A stretch of 64,000 nt of DNA from Candidatus Latescibacterota bacterium (lineage in GTDB: Bacteria > Latescibacterota > UBA2968 > UBA8231), in assembly GCA_022827835.1 (NCBI GenBank), contig JAJEIO010000048.1, positions 188,687 through 252,686 of the forward strand. The letters run 5' to 3'. A program made the translations under genes and the position numbers. Position 1 is the first letter of the stretch, and each line of letters opens with the position of its first letter. Positions 16,739 to 24,368 of the stretch are shown here, one piece after another. The notes under the pieces are model-generated. The model saw nothing but the letters and a program-made list of their open reading frames with translations. It was not told where the DNA came from and did no database searches.

Positions 16739-18754
16739 ATGAATCTGCTAACTAAACGCGCGGCCGTGCGCCTCGCCGGTGTGGCCCTGCTGCTCAGTGG
16801 CTTGGCTTTCAATCCGCTGGGACTTGCGCATTTTTTTCCGGCGCATTCGCTTGGCACCGAGGGTATCATCGTCCTTCAGATCGCCTTGCTCTTTGGTGGC
16901 GGTTGGCTCGTTTGGCGTTGTCCTCGGCTGCCGCTGATTCCCATTGTATTCGTCGCTTTCGTCTTTGGTGCGCTTGCCGTCCTTGGGGGATACGGCACGG
17001 CCCGCTCACTGCAAAAGGTGCAGGAACGCAATCGGCTGTTGGCGACTATTGATCGCAGCGAAGCGGTGCAACAGCATCTGAGCGGCGAGGCTCTACCGCT
17101 TCTCGCCTTGGGGATGTACCAAGGCCAACTGCCCGCCGCGCTGGCTCGCGCGCTTTTTGCTGACATGGTTGATGTTGCGGACGTGGAGCAGACAGCGGAG
17201 GCGATCGAGGTCGTCCCGGCGCTAGGCATTAAGCGTCAGCGCTGGAGGATTGCACCTGCCGAGCAGGTCCAAGGCGCAGACATTCAACTGTGGAATTCGT
17301 TCATGGCTGCGGTACATTTCTTCGACTATGCGGCTTTCCACATTGAGACTGGGCATTTTCTCGACGCGAAGGAGACGATCTACCAAGCTCGTTTGCGCTT
17401 TGACGCCTCGGCGCAGACACAAGACGGCACGCGCGCGCAAATACTGGCTCGGCTGATGCTCGAATGGCAGCAGGAGGAAGATGCTGCTTGGCGGATCCGA
17501 CGCTGGGAGACCGAATCGTTGGAGATGCTCACGAGGACGCACGCGCTGTTTGCCGAAGTTCTCGACGAGGCGCTCCCGCGCGACGAGGACCGCGCCCGGG
17601 CTAGGTTTTCGCGTCACGCCGCACTGGTGCGCCAGTCGTTTAGCGACTCCGCTTTTGTCGCGCCGCACCGCTATTTCACTCGCCAAGCCTTTGACCGCCA
17701 TCCCGGCATCAGCGTCGTGGATATTGACGCCGATGGATACGACGACCTGTCCATTGCCGTGCGCCAGGGTCGGAACATGCTGTTGCACAACGGCGGCGAC
17801 GGCACGTTTACCGAGCGCGCGGCCCAATACGGCCTCGATGTGGAGCACCATACGGCAGCCGCACTCTTTGCCGACTTTGACAACGACGGCGACCCGGATG
17901 TCTTCCTCGGTCGCACACTTGCGCCCAGCCTTTACATGGTCAACGAGGATGGGCGCTTCGCCACCTGCGACTTGGGCGATGGCGTCCTGCCGTTCCTCGT
18001 GGCCTCGATCTCAGCGGCCGATTACGATGGCGACGGTTTGCTCGACGTGTACTTCTCCACGTATGCCGCGCGGATGTTGCTCGCCGCGGCTCCCTCTACT
18101 TCCCGAACTGATTCTTGGGGCGGCGCGCTGCTGGCCGACTTCCTGCCTACGGACCACGCTCGCACACTCTACGGCCTGAGCCGCGACCGCATCGGCCATC
18201 TCATCTACGACGCGCCTGGGCCGCCTAACGTCCTGCTACGCAACCTCGGCAACAGACGCTTTGAGCCAACCGCTGCCGTATGGCGCAATACCTTACAGGC
18301 GACTTGGGCCGACTACGACCGCGACGGCGACCCAGATCTCTACCTCGCCAACGACTTTGCCGCTAACAACTTGCTCCGCAACGACGGCGGTGTCCTCGTT
18401 GATGTTACTGCGGAGAGTGGGGCTGCGGATCCGGGCTTTGGCATGGGCGCGAGTTGGGCCGATTACGACGGGGATGGCCGCCAAGACTTGTATGTGACCA
18501 ACATGCACAGTAGCGCCGGTCGCCGCATCACGGAAGCCGCTGGTTCTGCATTCGCGCCGTTGGCCCGGGGGAACTCTCTTCTCAAGAACGGCAGTGAGGG
18601 TTTCACCCTCGTTGCAGCCTCGCCGGTGGAGGACGGAGGCTGGGGCTGGGGCGGCCAGTTTTTGGACTTTGACAACGACGGCGATCTCGACATCTACGCT
18701 CTGAGTGGCTACTACACTCCACCGCGAGAGGTCGCGCTTCCCGAGGACACCTGA
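16739..18754 (+). CDS. VCBS/FG-GAP repeat protein, N-terminal part (interrupted by in-frame TGA)
   Basis: 671 residues. Three hydrophobic helices at about 11-30, 43-60 and 66-84 anchor the protein; a helical region (about 90-290) resembles a tetratricopeptide-like linker. From about 320 it carries FG-GAP/VCBS beta-propeller blades marked by DIDADGYDDLSI, DFDNDGDPDVFLG, DYDGDGLLDVYFS, DYDRDGDPDLYLAN, DYDGDGRQDLYVTN and DFDNDGDLDIYALSG (calcium-binding Dx[DN]xDG loops). It ends at a TGA (18752-18754) right after ALPEDT. The frame after the TGA continues in phase with the missing ASPIC/UnbV end of the same family, so this is a broken or recoded gene. ATG 16739 has no obvious ribosome binding site. 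Confidence 0.75.
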   Translation: MNLLTKRAAVRLAGVALLLSGLAFNPLGLAHFFPAHSLGTEGIIVLQIALLFGGGWLVWRCPRLPLIPIVFVAFVFGALAVLGGYGTARSLQKVQERNRLLATIDRSEAVQQHLSGEALPLLALGMYQGQLPAALARALFADMVDVADVEQTAEAIEVVPALGIKRQRWRIAPAEQVQGADIQLWNSFMAAVHFFDYAAFHIETGHFLDAKETIYQARLRFDASAQTQDGTRAQILARLMLEWQQEEDAAWRIRRWETESLEMLTRTHALFAEVLDEALPRDEDRARARFSRHAALVRQSFSDSAFVAPHRYFTRQAFDRHPGISVVDIDADGYDDLSIAVRQGRNMLLHNGGDGTFTERAAQYGLDVEHHTAAALFADFDNDGDPDVFLGRTLAPSLYMVNEDGRFATCDLGDGVLPFLVASISAADYDGDGLLDVYFSTYAARMLLAAAPSTSRTDSWGGALLADFLPTDHARTLYGLSRDRIGHLIYDAPGPPNVLLRNLGNRRFEPTAAVWRNTLQATWADYDRDGDPDLYLANDFAANNLLRNDGGVLVDVTAESGAADPGFGMGASWADYDGDGRQDLYVTNMHSSAGRRITEAAGSAFAPLARGNSLLKNGSEGFTLVAASPVEDGGWGWGGQFLDFDNDGDLDIYALSGYYTPPREVALPEDT

Positions 18755-18757
18755 AGT

Positions 18758-19393
18758 TTGTTTTGGCGCACGGTCGTGCGTCATGGACGGACGGATGGGG
18801 CGTACAACGTGGGGGCGCGGCTCGACGCTGGGGCTTCGCTCAGCGGGTACCAGCGCAACCGCTTCTTTCTCAATGTAGAAGGTCGCGACTTTATCGACGT
18901 GTCGGGTTTGTCGGCTGCCGATTCGCCCGCGGATGGCCGCGCTTTCGCCACCTTGGACTTTGACCGCGATGGGCGCATTGATTTGGCTGTCGTCAATGCC
19001 AATGAGCCACTCTGCGAGTTGTTTGCCAACCGCAGCAAGGCGGGGCACGTCCTCGCGTTGCGGTTTGTGGGGGGCAACGACCGCGACGAGGTTTCGCGCG
19101 AATGGAGCGTGCGCGATGGGTATGGCGTGCAAGTGGAAGTGGATGTCGGTGGGAGGACGCTGCTGCGCGAGCACCGGGCCGGCGAGGGCTTTTCGGCCCA
19201 AAACAGCGCGACCTTGATTGTCGGCTTAGGCGCACATCTACGAGCGGATGTCGTGCGAGTGCATTGGCCTTCGGGGCGCACGCAGCAGGTTGCAGAAGTC
19301 GCCGCTGGTATGCTGGTAACAGTCTATGAAAACCCTCGGAACTCGCCTACGGGGGTGGCGTTTGTGGTGGTGCCGTACTGTAGCACACCGTAA
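18758..19393 (+). CDS. ASPIC/UnbV C-terminal part of the VCBS protein, in frame after TGA
   Basis: 211 codons directly after, and in the same frame as, the stop at 18752. It reads LFWRTVVRHGRTDGAYNVG, then LSGYQRNRFFLNVEGRDFIDVSG, a VCBS blade (TLDFDRDGRIDLAVVNANEP) and an ASPIC/UnbV domain, 'GVQVEVDVGGRTLLREHRAG', 'FSAQNSATLIVGLGAHLRAD', 'VVRVHWPSGRTQQVAEV'. That order is the normal end of CRTAC1-like proteins, so it belongs with the upstream 671 residues. There is no ribosome binding site or plausible own start (the first codon is TTG). Readthrough, recoding, a recent nonsense mutation or a sequence error are the alternatives. Confidence 0.65.
   Translation: MFWRTVVRHGRTDGAYNVGARLDAGASLSGYQRNRFFLNVEGRDFIDVSGLSAADSPADGRAFATLDFDRDGRIDLAVVNANEPLCELFANRSKAGHVLALRFVGGNDRDEVSREWSVRDGYGVQVEVDVGGRTLLREHRAGEGFSAQNSATLIVGLGAHLRADVVRVHWPSGRTQQVAEVAAGMLVTVYENPRNSPTGVAFVVVPYCSTP
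18765..18782 (+). other. Stem-loop 10 bases after the in-frame TGA
   Basis: A seven-base-pair stem (one G-T pair) with a four-base loop GGTC begins ten bases after the TGA at 18752-18754. Its loop and distance fall in the range described for bacterial SECIS elements, but in GC-rich coding DNA such hairpins are common by chance. Confidence 0.35.
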
Positions 19394-19476
19394 TTTCATG
19401 ACGCTCGACGGAAATACGGCTGCCATTGCAACGGTGCTGCCATCTCAGGCCCGCCTAACTTCGAGAGGTATAAAAA

Positions 19477-20202
19477 ATGGTTGTTAATGTTGCTCATCGG
19501 GGTGCGTCGGGAAACTATCCCGAAAATACGTTGATCGCCTTTCAGAAGGCGTTGGAAATTGGCGTCGATGAGATTGAGTTAGATCTCCACATGACAAAGG
19601 ATGACCATCTAGTTGTCATGCACGACTCAACCGTAGATCGAACGACAGATGGCACGGGCGCGATTGTCGAACTCACACTAACTGAAATCAAAGCTCTCGA
19701 CGCCGGAGGAGTGTTTGATGAACAGTTTCGGGGTGAGCGCGTGCCAACATGGGAGGAAGCATTAGACCTCGTACAAGGGCAGGTACGACTCAATGTCCAC
19801 CTCAAAGAAGGGGGCAATCCAGACGGTCACTACGAACGCAAGGTTGCACAGGCATTGCGCGAGTTTCAGATGGTAGAAGCTTCTATTTTGGCATGTAGCG
19901 ATGAAAGCGTTGGAATTTTTGCCGAGATTGACTCGCGGATTGAGTGCCGGATTTTTCGCGCGAATCGCACACCAGAGGAATATATCCGAAAATCAGTAGA
20001 GATGGGGTTGCGGACGATGCAGCCGGGAAGGGACATCACGACTCGGGAGTTCGTCCAAAAGGCCCATGCGGCAGGACGAGTTGTGCACGTCTTCTATGCG
20101 GATACCCCTGAAGATATGCGAGCTTACATCGAGATCGGCGTCGATGGGATTTTGACAAACTATCCGGAACGACTGAAGGCGATTCTCACAGAAAGTGAGT
20201 AA
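19477..20202 (+). CDS. Glycerophosphodiester phosphodiesterase
   Basis: 241-residue GDPD-family protein. The N-terminal active-site strand VAHRGASGNYPENTLIAF holds the catalytic His-Arg (H7, R8), followed by EIELDLHMTKDD (metal-binding Glu/Asp) and VVMHDSTVDRTTDGTG. These are the defining motifs of the family that cleaves glycerophosphodiesters to sn-glycerol 3-phosphate and an alcohol. No signal peptide, so cytoplasmic, like UgpQ. A GAGAGG ribosome binding site precedes the ATG. It lies between the broken VCBS gene and a convergent serine hydrolase. This stretch and the next gene look less GC-rich than the neighbours, a possible sign of transfer. Confidence 0.92.
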   Translation: MVVNVAHRGASGNYPENTLIAFQKALEIGVDEIELDLHMTKDDHLVVMHDSTVDRTTDGTGAIVELTLTEIKALDAGGVFDEQFRGERVPTWEEALDLVQGQVRLNVHLKEGGNPDGHYERKVAQALREFQMVEASILACSDESVGIFAEIDSRIECRIFRANRTPEEYIRKSVEMGLRTMQPGRDITTREFVQKAHAAGRVVHVFYADTPEDMRAYIEIGVDGILTNYPERLKAILTESE

Positions 20203-20214
20203 AGGGGTACATCG

Positions 20215-21603
20215 TCATACCAACTTTTTGAACACAAAAGCTCCCAACTCGTAGCTTATTACGCGATCGTCGTCGTCAAACTTAAAGAGGGCGATTTCTC
20301 CGGCTGCACGACCATCGCGAACAAGCCATTCCTCTTCCTTGTCTGTAGGTTCGAGGACTGCCGGAGCATGTAGGGAATACGCGGACCCACCGTGCGCCGC
20401 AAGCCGCAGGCTGCCGTCGCGCACCTCAAGGTCCACATCAATGCCCGGCTCGGCGCGATAATAACCGACAAAACGCCGCAATGCCTCTGGTGTTGGTTCA
20501 AGCGCAGGCTGCTCTGGTACAAGCGGTACTGCTTCGTCGGCATTCAGTACCATTTCAAGTACTTCCTGGGCAATCTCAAGACCTCCGTGCGGGGGCCACA
20601 TGTTTATGAGAACAACCACGCCGGTTTTCCGCGGAATGTTAAACCACACCTGTGTTCCAAAGCCGTGAATCCCGCCACCGTGATTGTGATAGATATGGTC
20701 GCCGATGCGGGTTGCGCGCCAGCCTAGACATTGCCCCGCCGACCAGTCCGGCTCGACGTATTGCGGTTGTTGAATCTCCACCAATGTTGATCCCTTGAGC
20801 ACCTGTGCCCCGCGGCGATCTCCGCCGTCGGTTTGGAGTTGGAACGATACCCACTTTGCCAAGTCGCCAACGGTGGAATGCAGTTGACCCGCCGCTGAGA
20901 TTCCGTTCAGATGGGCGTAAGGAGCGCGTTCAGGACGGTCTTGGTAGGGCGTCGGGTTATAACCGACAAAGAAGTGAGGACGCAATCCGTCTGTGAGGTC
21001 AAATACTGTGGATGTTAGACCGAGCGGCTCAATAATATTGGCGTGGACGTATTCGATGTATGGCGTGCCGGTGACCCGGTACACCACTTCGCCGAGCAAG
21101 CCAAATGCAAGGTTGGAGTATTTGAAAGCGGAGTCCTGCGGGATGACAATCCCCGTCTCCGGCAGTTTGCCAAGCATCTCCTCGCGGCTTGGGAAGTGGA
21201 GATCATTCCAGCCGTGCGTCGGCGACTCGGTGACCAAGCCGGAGCGATGTGTCAACAATCGTCGGAGCGTCACACCATCGACATCGCCGCGGATAGCGCG
21301 AACCGCAGCAAATTCGGGAATGTGCTGTGATAGTGGATCGTCCAACTTGAGTTGTCCCGCATCCCGCAACTGCATAATCGCAGTTGTCGTGAACGTCTTG
21401 GTCACTGAGGCGATGCGGGCAATCGTGCTTTCAGTGGGCTTTTTGCCCGAATCGAGATCCGCTGCGCCGAACCCGCCGAACCAAGCGAGTTCGCGATCGC
21501 GGATAACGCCGAGCGCCATGCCGGGCAGTCTATACTTGGCGACCGTTGTTGCTGCCAAGCGTTCGATGTCTGGTATCAAAGTTTGGAGAACACAATCTGC
21601 CAT
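20215..21603 (-). CDS. Serine hydrolase of the beta-lactamase fold
   Basis: 462 residues. SxxK is SVTK (66-69, in ARIASVTKTFTTTAIM) and the second motif is YSN (162-164, KYSNLAFGLLGEVV); a HGGGIHGFGTQVW stretch takes the place of the third KTG-like motif. The C-terminal 110 residues are beta-rich, as in many class-C-like esterases and D-aminopeptidases. No signal peptide, so probably a cytoplasmic esterase or peptidase. It is the second such hydrolase in the window but only distantly similar to that at 11605. It converges on the glycerophosphodiesterase 12 bases away. Confidence 0.88.
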   Translation of the reverse strand: MADCVLQTLIPDIERLAATTVAKYRLPGMALGVIRDRELAWFGGFGAADLDSGKKPTESTIARIASVTKTFTTTAIMQLRDAGQLKLDDPLSQHIPEFAAVRAIRGDVDGVTLRRLLTHRSGLVTESPTHGWNDLHFPSREEMLGKLPETGIVIPQDSAFKYSNLAFGLLGEVVYRVTGTPYIEYVHANIIEPLGLTSTVFDLTDGLRPHFFVGYNPTPYQDRPERAPYAHLNGISAAGQLHSTVGDLAKWVSFQLQTDGGDRRGAQVLKGSTLVEIQQPQYVEPDWSAGQCLGWRATRIGDHIYHNHGGGIHGFGTQVWFNIPRKTGVVVLINMWPPHGGLEIAQEVLEMVLNADEAVPLVPEQPALEPTPEALRRFVGYYRAEPGIDVDLEVRDGSLRLAAHGGSAYSLHAPAVLEPTDKEEEWLVRDGRAAGEIALFKFDDDDRVISYELGAFVFKKLV

Positions 21604-21693
21604 TTGTAATTGTAATCTTCCTATTCCGCTGACTGAGGCTTGGTTCCCGCCAAAACCGCTTTCGGGTTTATACCGACAAAGTTGCTCCTAACG

Positions 21694-22014
21694 CTAATCG
21701 AGGTGGAAGACCTCTTCTAGTTCGATTAGCGCGTCTTTGGGGCCGCCCTCCGGTATTTCGACTAATCCCTCGTTGGCTTCCCCCCAGCGCTGCGTGGCCT
21801 CTTCGGCGAGAAAGCCGTCGAGGGCCGTGGCAAAATCCGTCTCAGTCTCAAAGTAGCCGAAGACGAGGCCGTCTGCGTTCATAAAGAGCGAGTAGCGGTG
21901 CCAGCCGTGGCGCGTGAGGGCCGCGCAGACGTCGGGCCACACTTGGCGATGCACTTCCTTGTACTCGGCGATTCGATCCTTTTTGACCTGCATCTGAAAA
22001 CCAACTCGTCGCAT
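21694..22014 (-). CDS. rhaM: L-rhamnose mutarotase family protein
   Basis: 106 residues, matching the roughly 104-residue family. RVGFQMQVKKDRIAEYKEVH at the start, followed by 'QVWPDVCAALTRHGWHRYSL' and LVFGYFETETDF, are hallmarks of the dimeric ferredoxin-like mutarotases that interconvert alpha and beta L-rhamnose. ATG 22014 is favoured by AGGAG nine bases upstream. It follows the cupin gene with a 4-base gap and is last in a four-gene minus-strand operon. No rhamnose isomerase or kinase is visible here, so it may act on another deoxy-sugar such as L-fucose. Confidence 0.88.
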   Translation of the reverse strand: MRRVGFQMQVKKDRIAEYKEVHRQVWPDVCAALTRHGWHRYSLFMNADGLVFGYFETETDFATALDGFLAEEATQRWGEANEGLVEIPEGGPKDALIELEEVFHLD

Positions 22015-22018
22015 TTGA

Positions 22019-22561
22019 TTAAGCTCCTTTGAAATTGTCCATGTCCGGCACAATGGACTGCCCGCGTTCTAAGTCGAAGTCGATTTCCACGGAGTGCGCT
22101 TGGTAGTCTTGGTCGCCGCGCGTGGTTTGATACACGTCGTGGCCCTCGACGCAGATGGGCATGGTGTGCCACACTCCGAGGTGCAAGCAGACGCCCACAT
22201 CGCCCGCCGAGTAAAAAGCGCGCAGTTCCTCGGCTTGAATGTCGTCTTGGATCGCCCCGACGAGAAACACGCTCGGCGAGTGCAAGCTGGGGTAAAACGA
22301 CTGGCCGGCGTCCGTGTGAAAGGCAAAATGGGCGCGCTCCAGCCCCTCGGAGATGGGCACGCGTTGCGGATGGGGCGCGTACCAGCCGGGACCATCTTTG
22401 GGCTCGGGGCCGGGTGTGGCGAGGACTGGGTACGCGTTGGTGGCATAGCCGCCTTTGACTTTGTCCGGCTTGCGCTCTTCAAAGGTGCGAATCACGTGAC
22501 CGAAGGGGGCAAACGTCTCGGGTACGAGCGGTTCTACTGGGATTTTGACGAGGTTCCACAT
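22019..22561 (-). CDS. Ureidoglycolate-lyase-like cupin, copy 1
   Basis: 180 residues, an RmlC-like cupin of the ureidoglycolate lyase (AllA) family. Landmarks are VPETFAPFGHVI, RAHFAFHTDAGQSFYPSLHS, FLVGAIQDD and GVCLHLGVWHTMP. AllA converts ureidoglycolate to glyoxylate and urea, but no other allantoin-pathway gene is seen. Next to a sugar mutarotase and an oxidoreductase, a related ring-opening or sugar-acid reaction is more likely. Its paralogue at 23834 is on the other side of the oxidoreductase. The oxidoreductase stop lies 24 bases upstream, and the mutarotase start 4 bases downstream. Confidence 0.82.
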   Translation of the reverse strand: MWNLVKIPVEPLVPETFAPFGHVIRTFEERKPDKVKGGYATNAYPVLATPGPEPKDGPGWYAPHPQRVPISEGLERAHFAFHTDAGQSFYPSLHSPSVFLVGAIQDDIQAEELRAFYSAGDVGVCLHLGVWHTMPICVEGHDVYQTTRGDQDYQAHSVEIDFDLERGQSIVPDMDNFKGA

Positions 22562-22585
22562 GGCAATCTCCTCTCATTGGCATAG

Positions 22586-23830
22586 TTAGTCGATGCCCAA
22601 GGCGGCGTCTATCTCCGCTTGATAAGCGTATGATTGGCAGGATTCGACCGCGCTGAGCGCTACTGGGCCGCCGGCGCGCCACGACTCGAAGACCGCGTAG
22701 AGCGCGGCCACGTCCTTCAAGCCGCAGCGGCCGTCCACTTCGACGGTGCGCTGGCCGCGAACGGCTTCCGCCATTTCGTGCAATTCGTATGCGATCAGCT
22801 TCAGATCGACGAGCGGGTCGCCGGCCGAGACGCCGCTCGGAAACAGGTAGCGAGTTAGCGGGTCGAATGTCAGTCCCGCGCCCTCGGCAGACGCGAGGAT
22901 GGTCTCTTGGCTCAAGGGCTCGGCGTTGCGCCGTTCGAGCGTTATGCGTCCTCCGCGCACGCCAAAGCCGTCAATGCTGCCGTCGGTGCCCATGATTAGC
23001 TCGCGGTGCGCGCCCGCGTGGCCGGCGATCCCGACGATCCAGTTCAGGGTCGCGCCGCTCTCCATTTTAAAGATCGCTTGAGTCGTGTCCTCGGCCGCGG
23101 CGGGTATGCGCTCGGGCATGGCTGCGAAGCGCTTTTTGTAGAACTCATAGTCCATGGACATGGATGCGGACTTGGAACGCTCCGGCTCTATCATCCGCGC
23201 ATCGGCATAGACTTCGGCAAAATCCCCCAATTGGTAGCGGATCATGTGGGTGAAGTGGACGGCCATATCGAGGATAAAGCCACCCAACTCCCGGCGATGG
23301 CGCCAAGGGGTGATAAAAATGGAATTGCCCGCGCCGAGCGAGTGGTACAATCCCATATAGGGCGTGCCAATGGCACCGGTGTCGATCAAGTGGCGCACGA
23401 TGCGAGCCGACGGGTCGCGGCGGAAATTTTCGGCCACGGAGACAATGCGCTCGTTGCGCGCGGCTGCGTCGAGGATCTGCTGGCAGGCTCGCACCGTGAT
23501 AGCTAGCGGCTTTTCCACCAGCACGTGCAATCCCAAGTCGAGGGCTTCGCAGACGACGGTGTGATGCACCGAAGGATCGGTCACCACATCCACGGCCTCC
23601 AAGTCCGGCACCTGCTGGACCATCGCCTCCATGTTGGTACAGACCTTGGGGCGGACGCCGAGGAGCTTCTCGGCGTCCGCGGCGGCCATCGCGGCATTTT
23701 CCGCGCTGATGTCGCAAACCGCGCTCAGTTCGACTGCATCGAAAGGGGAGTCGGCTAGCTGCTTGAGGCCGTGCAGATGGCGGGTGCCCATGCCGCCGCA
23801 GCCGACGAGGGCTAGGCGCACCTTGTCCAC
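22586..23830 (-). CDS. Gfo/Idh/MocA-family oxidoreductase
   Basis: 414 residues. An N-terminal Rossmann domain has GCGGMG at 10-15 and the family's LHVLVEKPLA motif (Lys107) around 102-111. The C-terminal alpha/beta domain has 'GAIGTPYMGLYHSLG' and GGFILDMAVHFTHMIRYQLG, which carries the catalytic Asp-x3-His pattern. NAD(P)-dependent sugar or inositol dehydrogenase activity is expected. Start is GTG 23830, with GGAG six bases before it, and lies only 3 bases after the stop of the upstream cupin, so the genes are coupled. Probably oxidises a sugar in the same pathway as the two cupins and the mutarotase. Confidence 0.9.
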   Translation of the reverse strand: MDKVRLALVGCGGMGTRHLHGLKQLADSPFDAVELSAVCDISAENAAMAAADAEKLLGVRPKVCTNMEAMVQQVPDLEAVDVVTDPSVHHTVVCEALDLGLHVLVEKPLAITVRACQQILDAAARNERIVSVAENFRRDPSARIVRHLIDTGAIGTPYMGLYHSLGAGNSIFITPWRHRRELGGFILDMAVHFTHMIRYQLGDFAEVYADARMIEPERSKSASMSMDYEFYKKRFAAMPERIPAAAEDTTQAIFKMESGATLNWIVGIAGHAGAHRELIMGTDGSIDGFGVRGGRITLERRNAEPLSQETILASAEGAGLTFDPLTRYLFPSGVSAGDPLVDLKLIAYELHEMAEAVRGQRTVEVDGRCGLKDVAALYAVFESWRAGGPVALSAVESCQSYAYQAEIDAALGID

Positions 23831-23833
23831 TGG

Positions 23834-24352
23834 CTACTCCTGCCAGTTGAGGACGCGGCTCATGTCGGGCAGCAAGGCCAAGCCGCGGTCTTGGTCGAAG
23901 TGGACATCGACCGAGTGGTCGTGATAGTTCTGGTTGCCGCGCGCGGTTAAGTACACTTCCTCGCCGCGCAGGCACACGGGCATGGTGTGCCACACCTTTA
24001 GGTGCATGCAGATGCCGGTGCTGCCGTCGGAGTAAAAGGCGCGCAGATCCTCCGGCTCGATCATGGGCTGAATTGGGGCCACGAAAAAGACGGTTGGGCA
24101 GTGACGGCTCGGATAGAAGGACTGCCCGGCGTCGTCGTGAAAGGCAAAGTGCGCCCGCAGCCGGCCTTCGGATAGGTCGAGTTGGTCGGATGTGGGGTCT
24201 TTGACTTCGGCCCGCACGGTGTACGCGCGTTCGACGAGAGCGCCCACCACGACCTCGGGTTTGGCCTCGTCAAAGGTGGAGATGACTTGTCCGAAAGGGG
24301 CAAAAGCCGAGGGGGTCAGCGGCTCCACGGGAACCTTGAGAATTTTTAGCAC
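23834..24352 (-). CDS. Ureidoglycolate-lyase-like cupin, copy 2
   Basis: 172 residues, paralogous to the cupin at 22019: the order VPVEPLTPSAFAPFGQVIST, RAHFAFHDDAGQSFYPSRHC, FFVAPIQPMI and GICMHLKVWHTMP is shared. GTG 24352 is preferred to longer frames because AAGGAG lies seven bases upstream and the alignment with copy 1 begins there. It is the first gene of the four-gene operon and starts 16 bases after the stop of the spermidine-synthase-like gene. Two cupins in one operon may form a heteromer or catalyse consecutive steps. The lyase name comes from family only. Confidence 0.82.
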   Translation of the reverse strand: MLKILKVPVEPLTPSAFAPFGQVISTFDEAKPEVVVGALVERAYTVRAEVKDPTSDQLDLSEGRLRAHFAFHDDAGQSFYPSRHCPTVFFVAPIQPMIEPEDLRAFYSDGSTGICMHLKVWHTMPVCLRGEEVYLTARGNQNYHDHSVDVHFDQDRGLALLPDMSRVLNWQE

Positions 24353-24368
24353 GGCAACGCTCCTTGTG

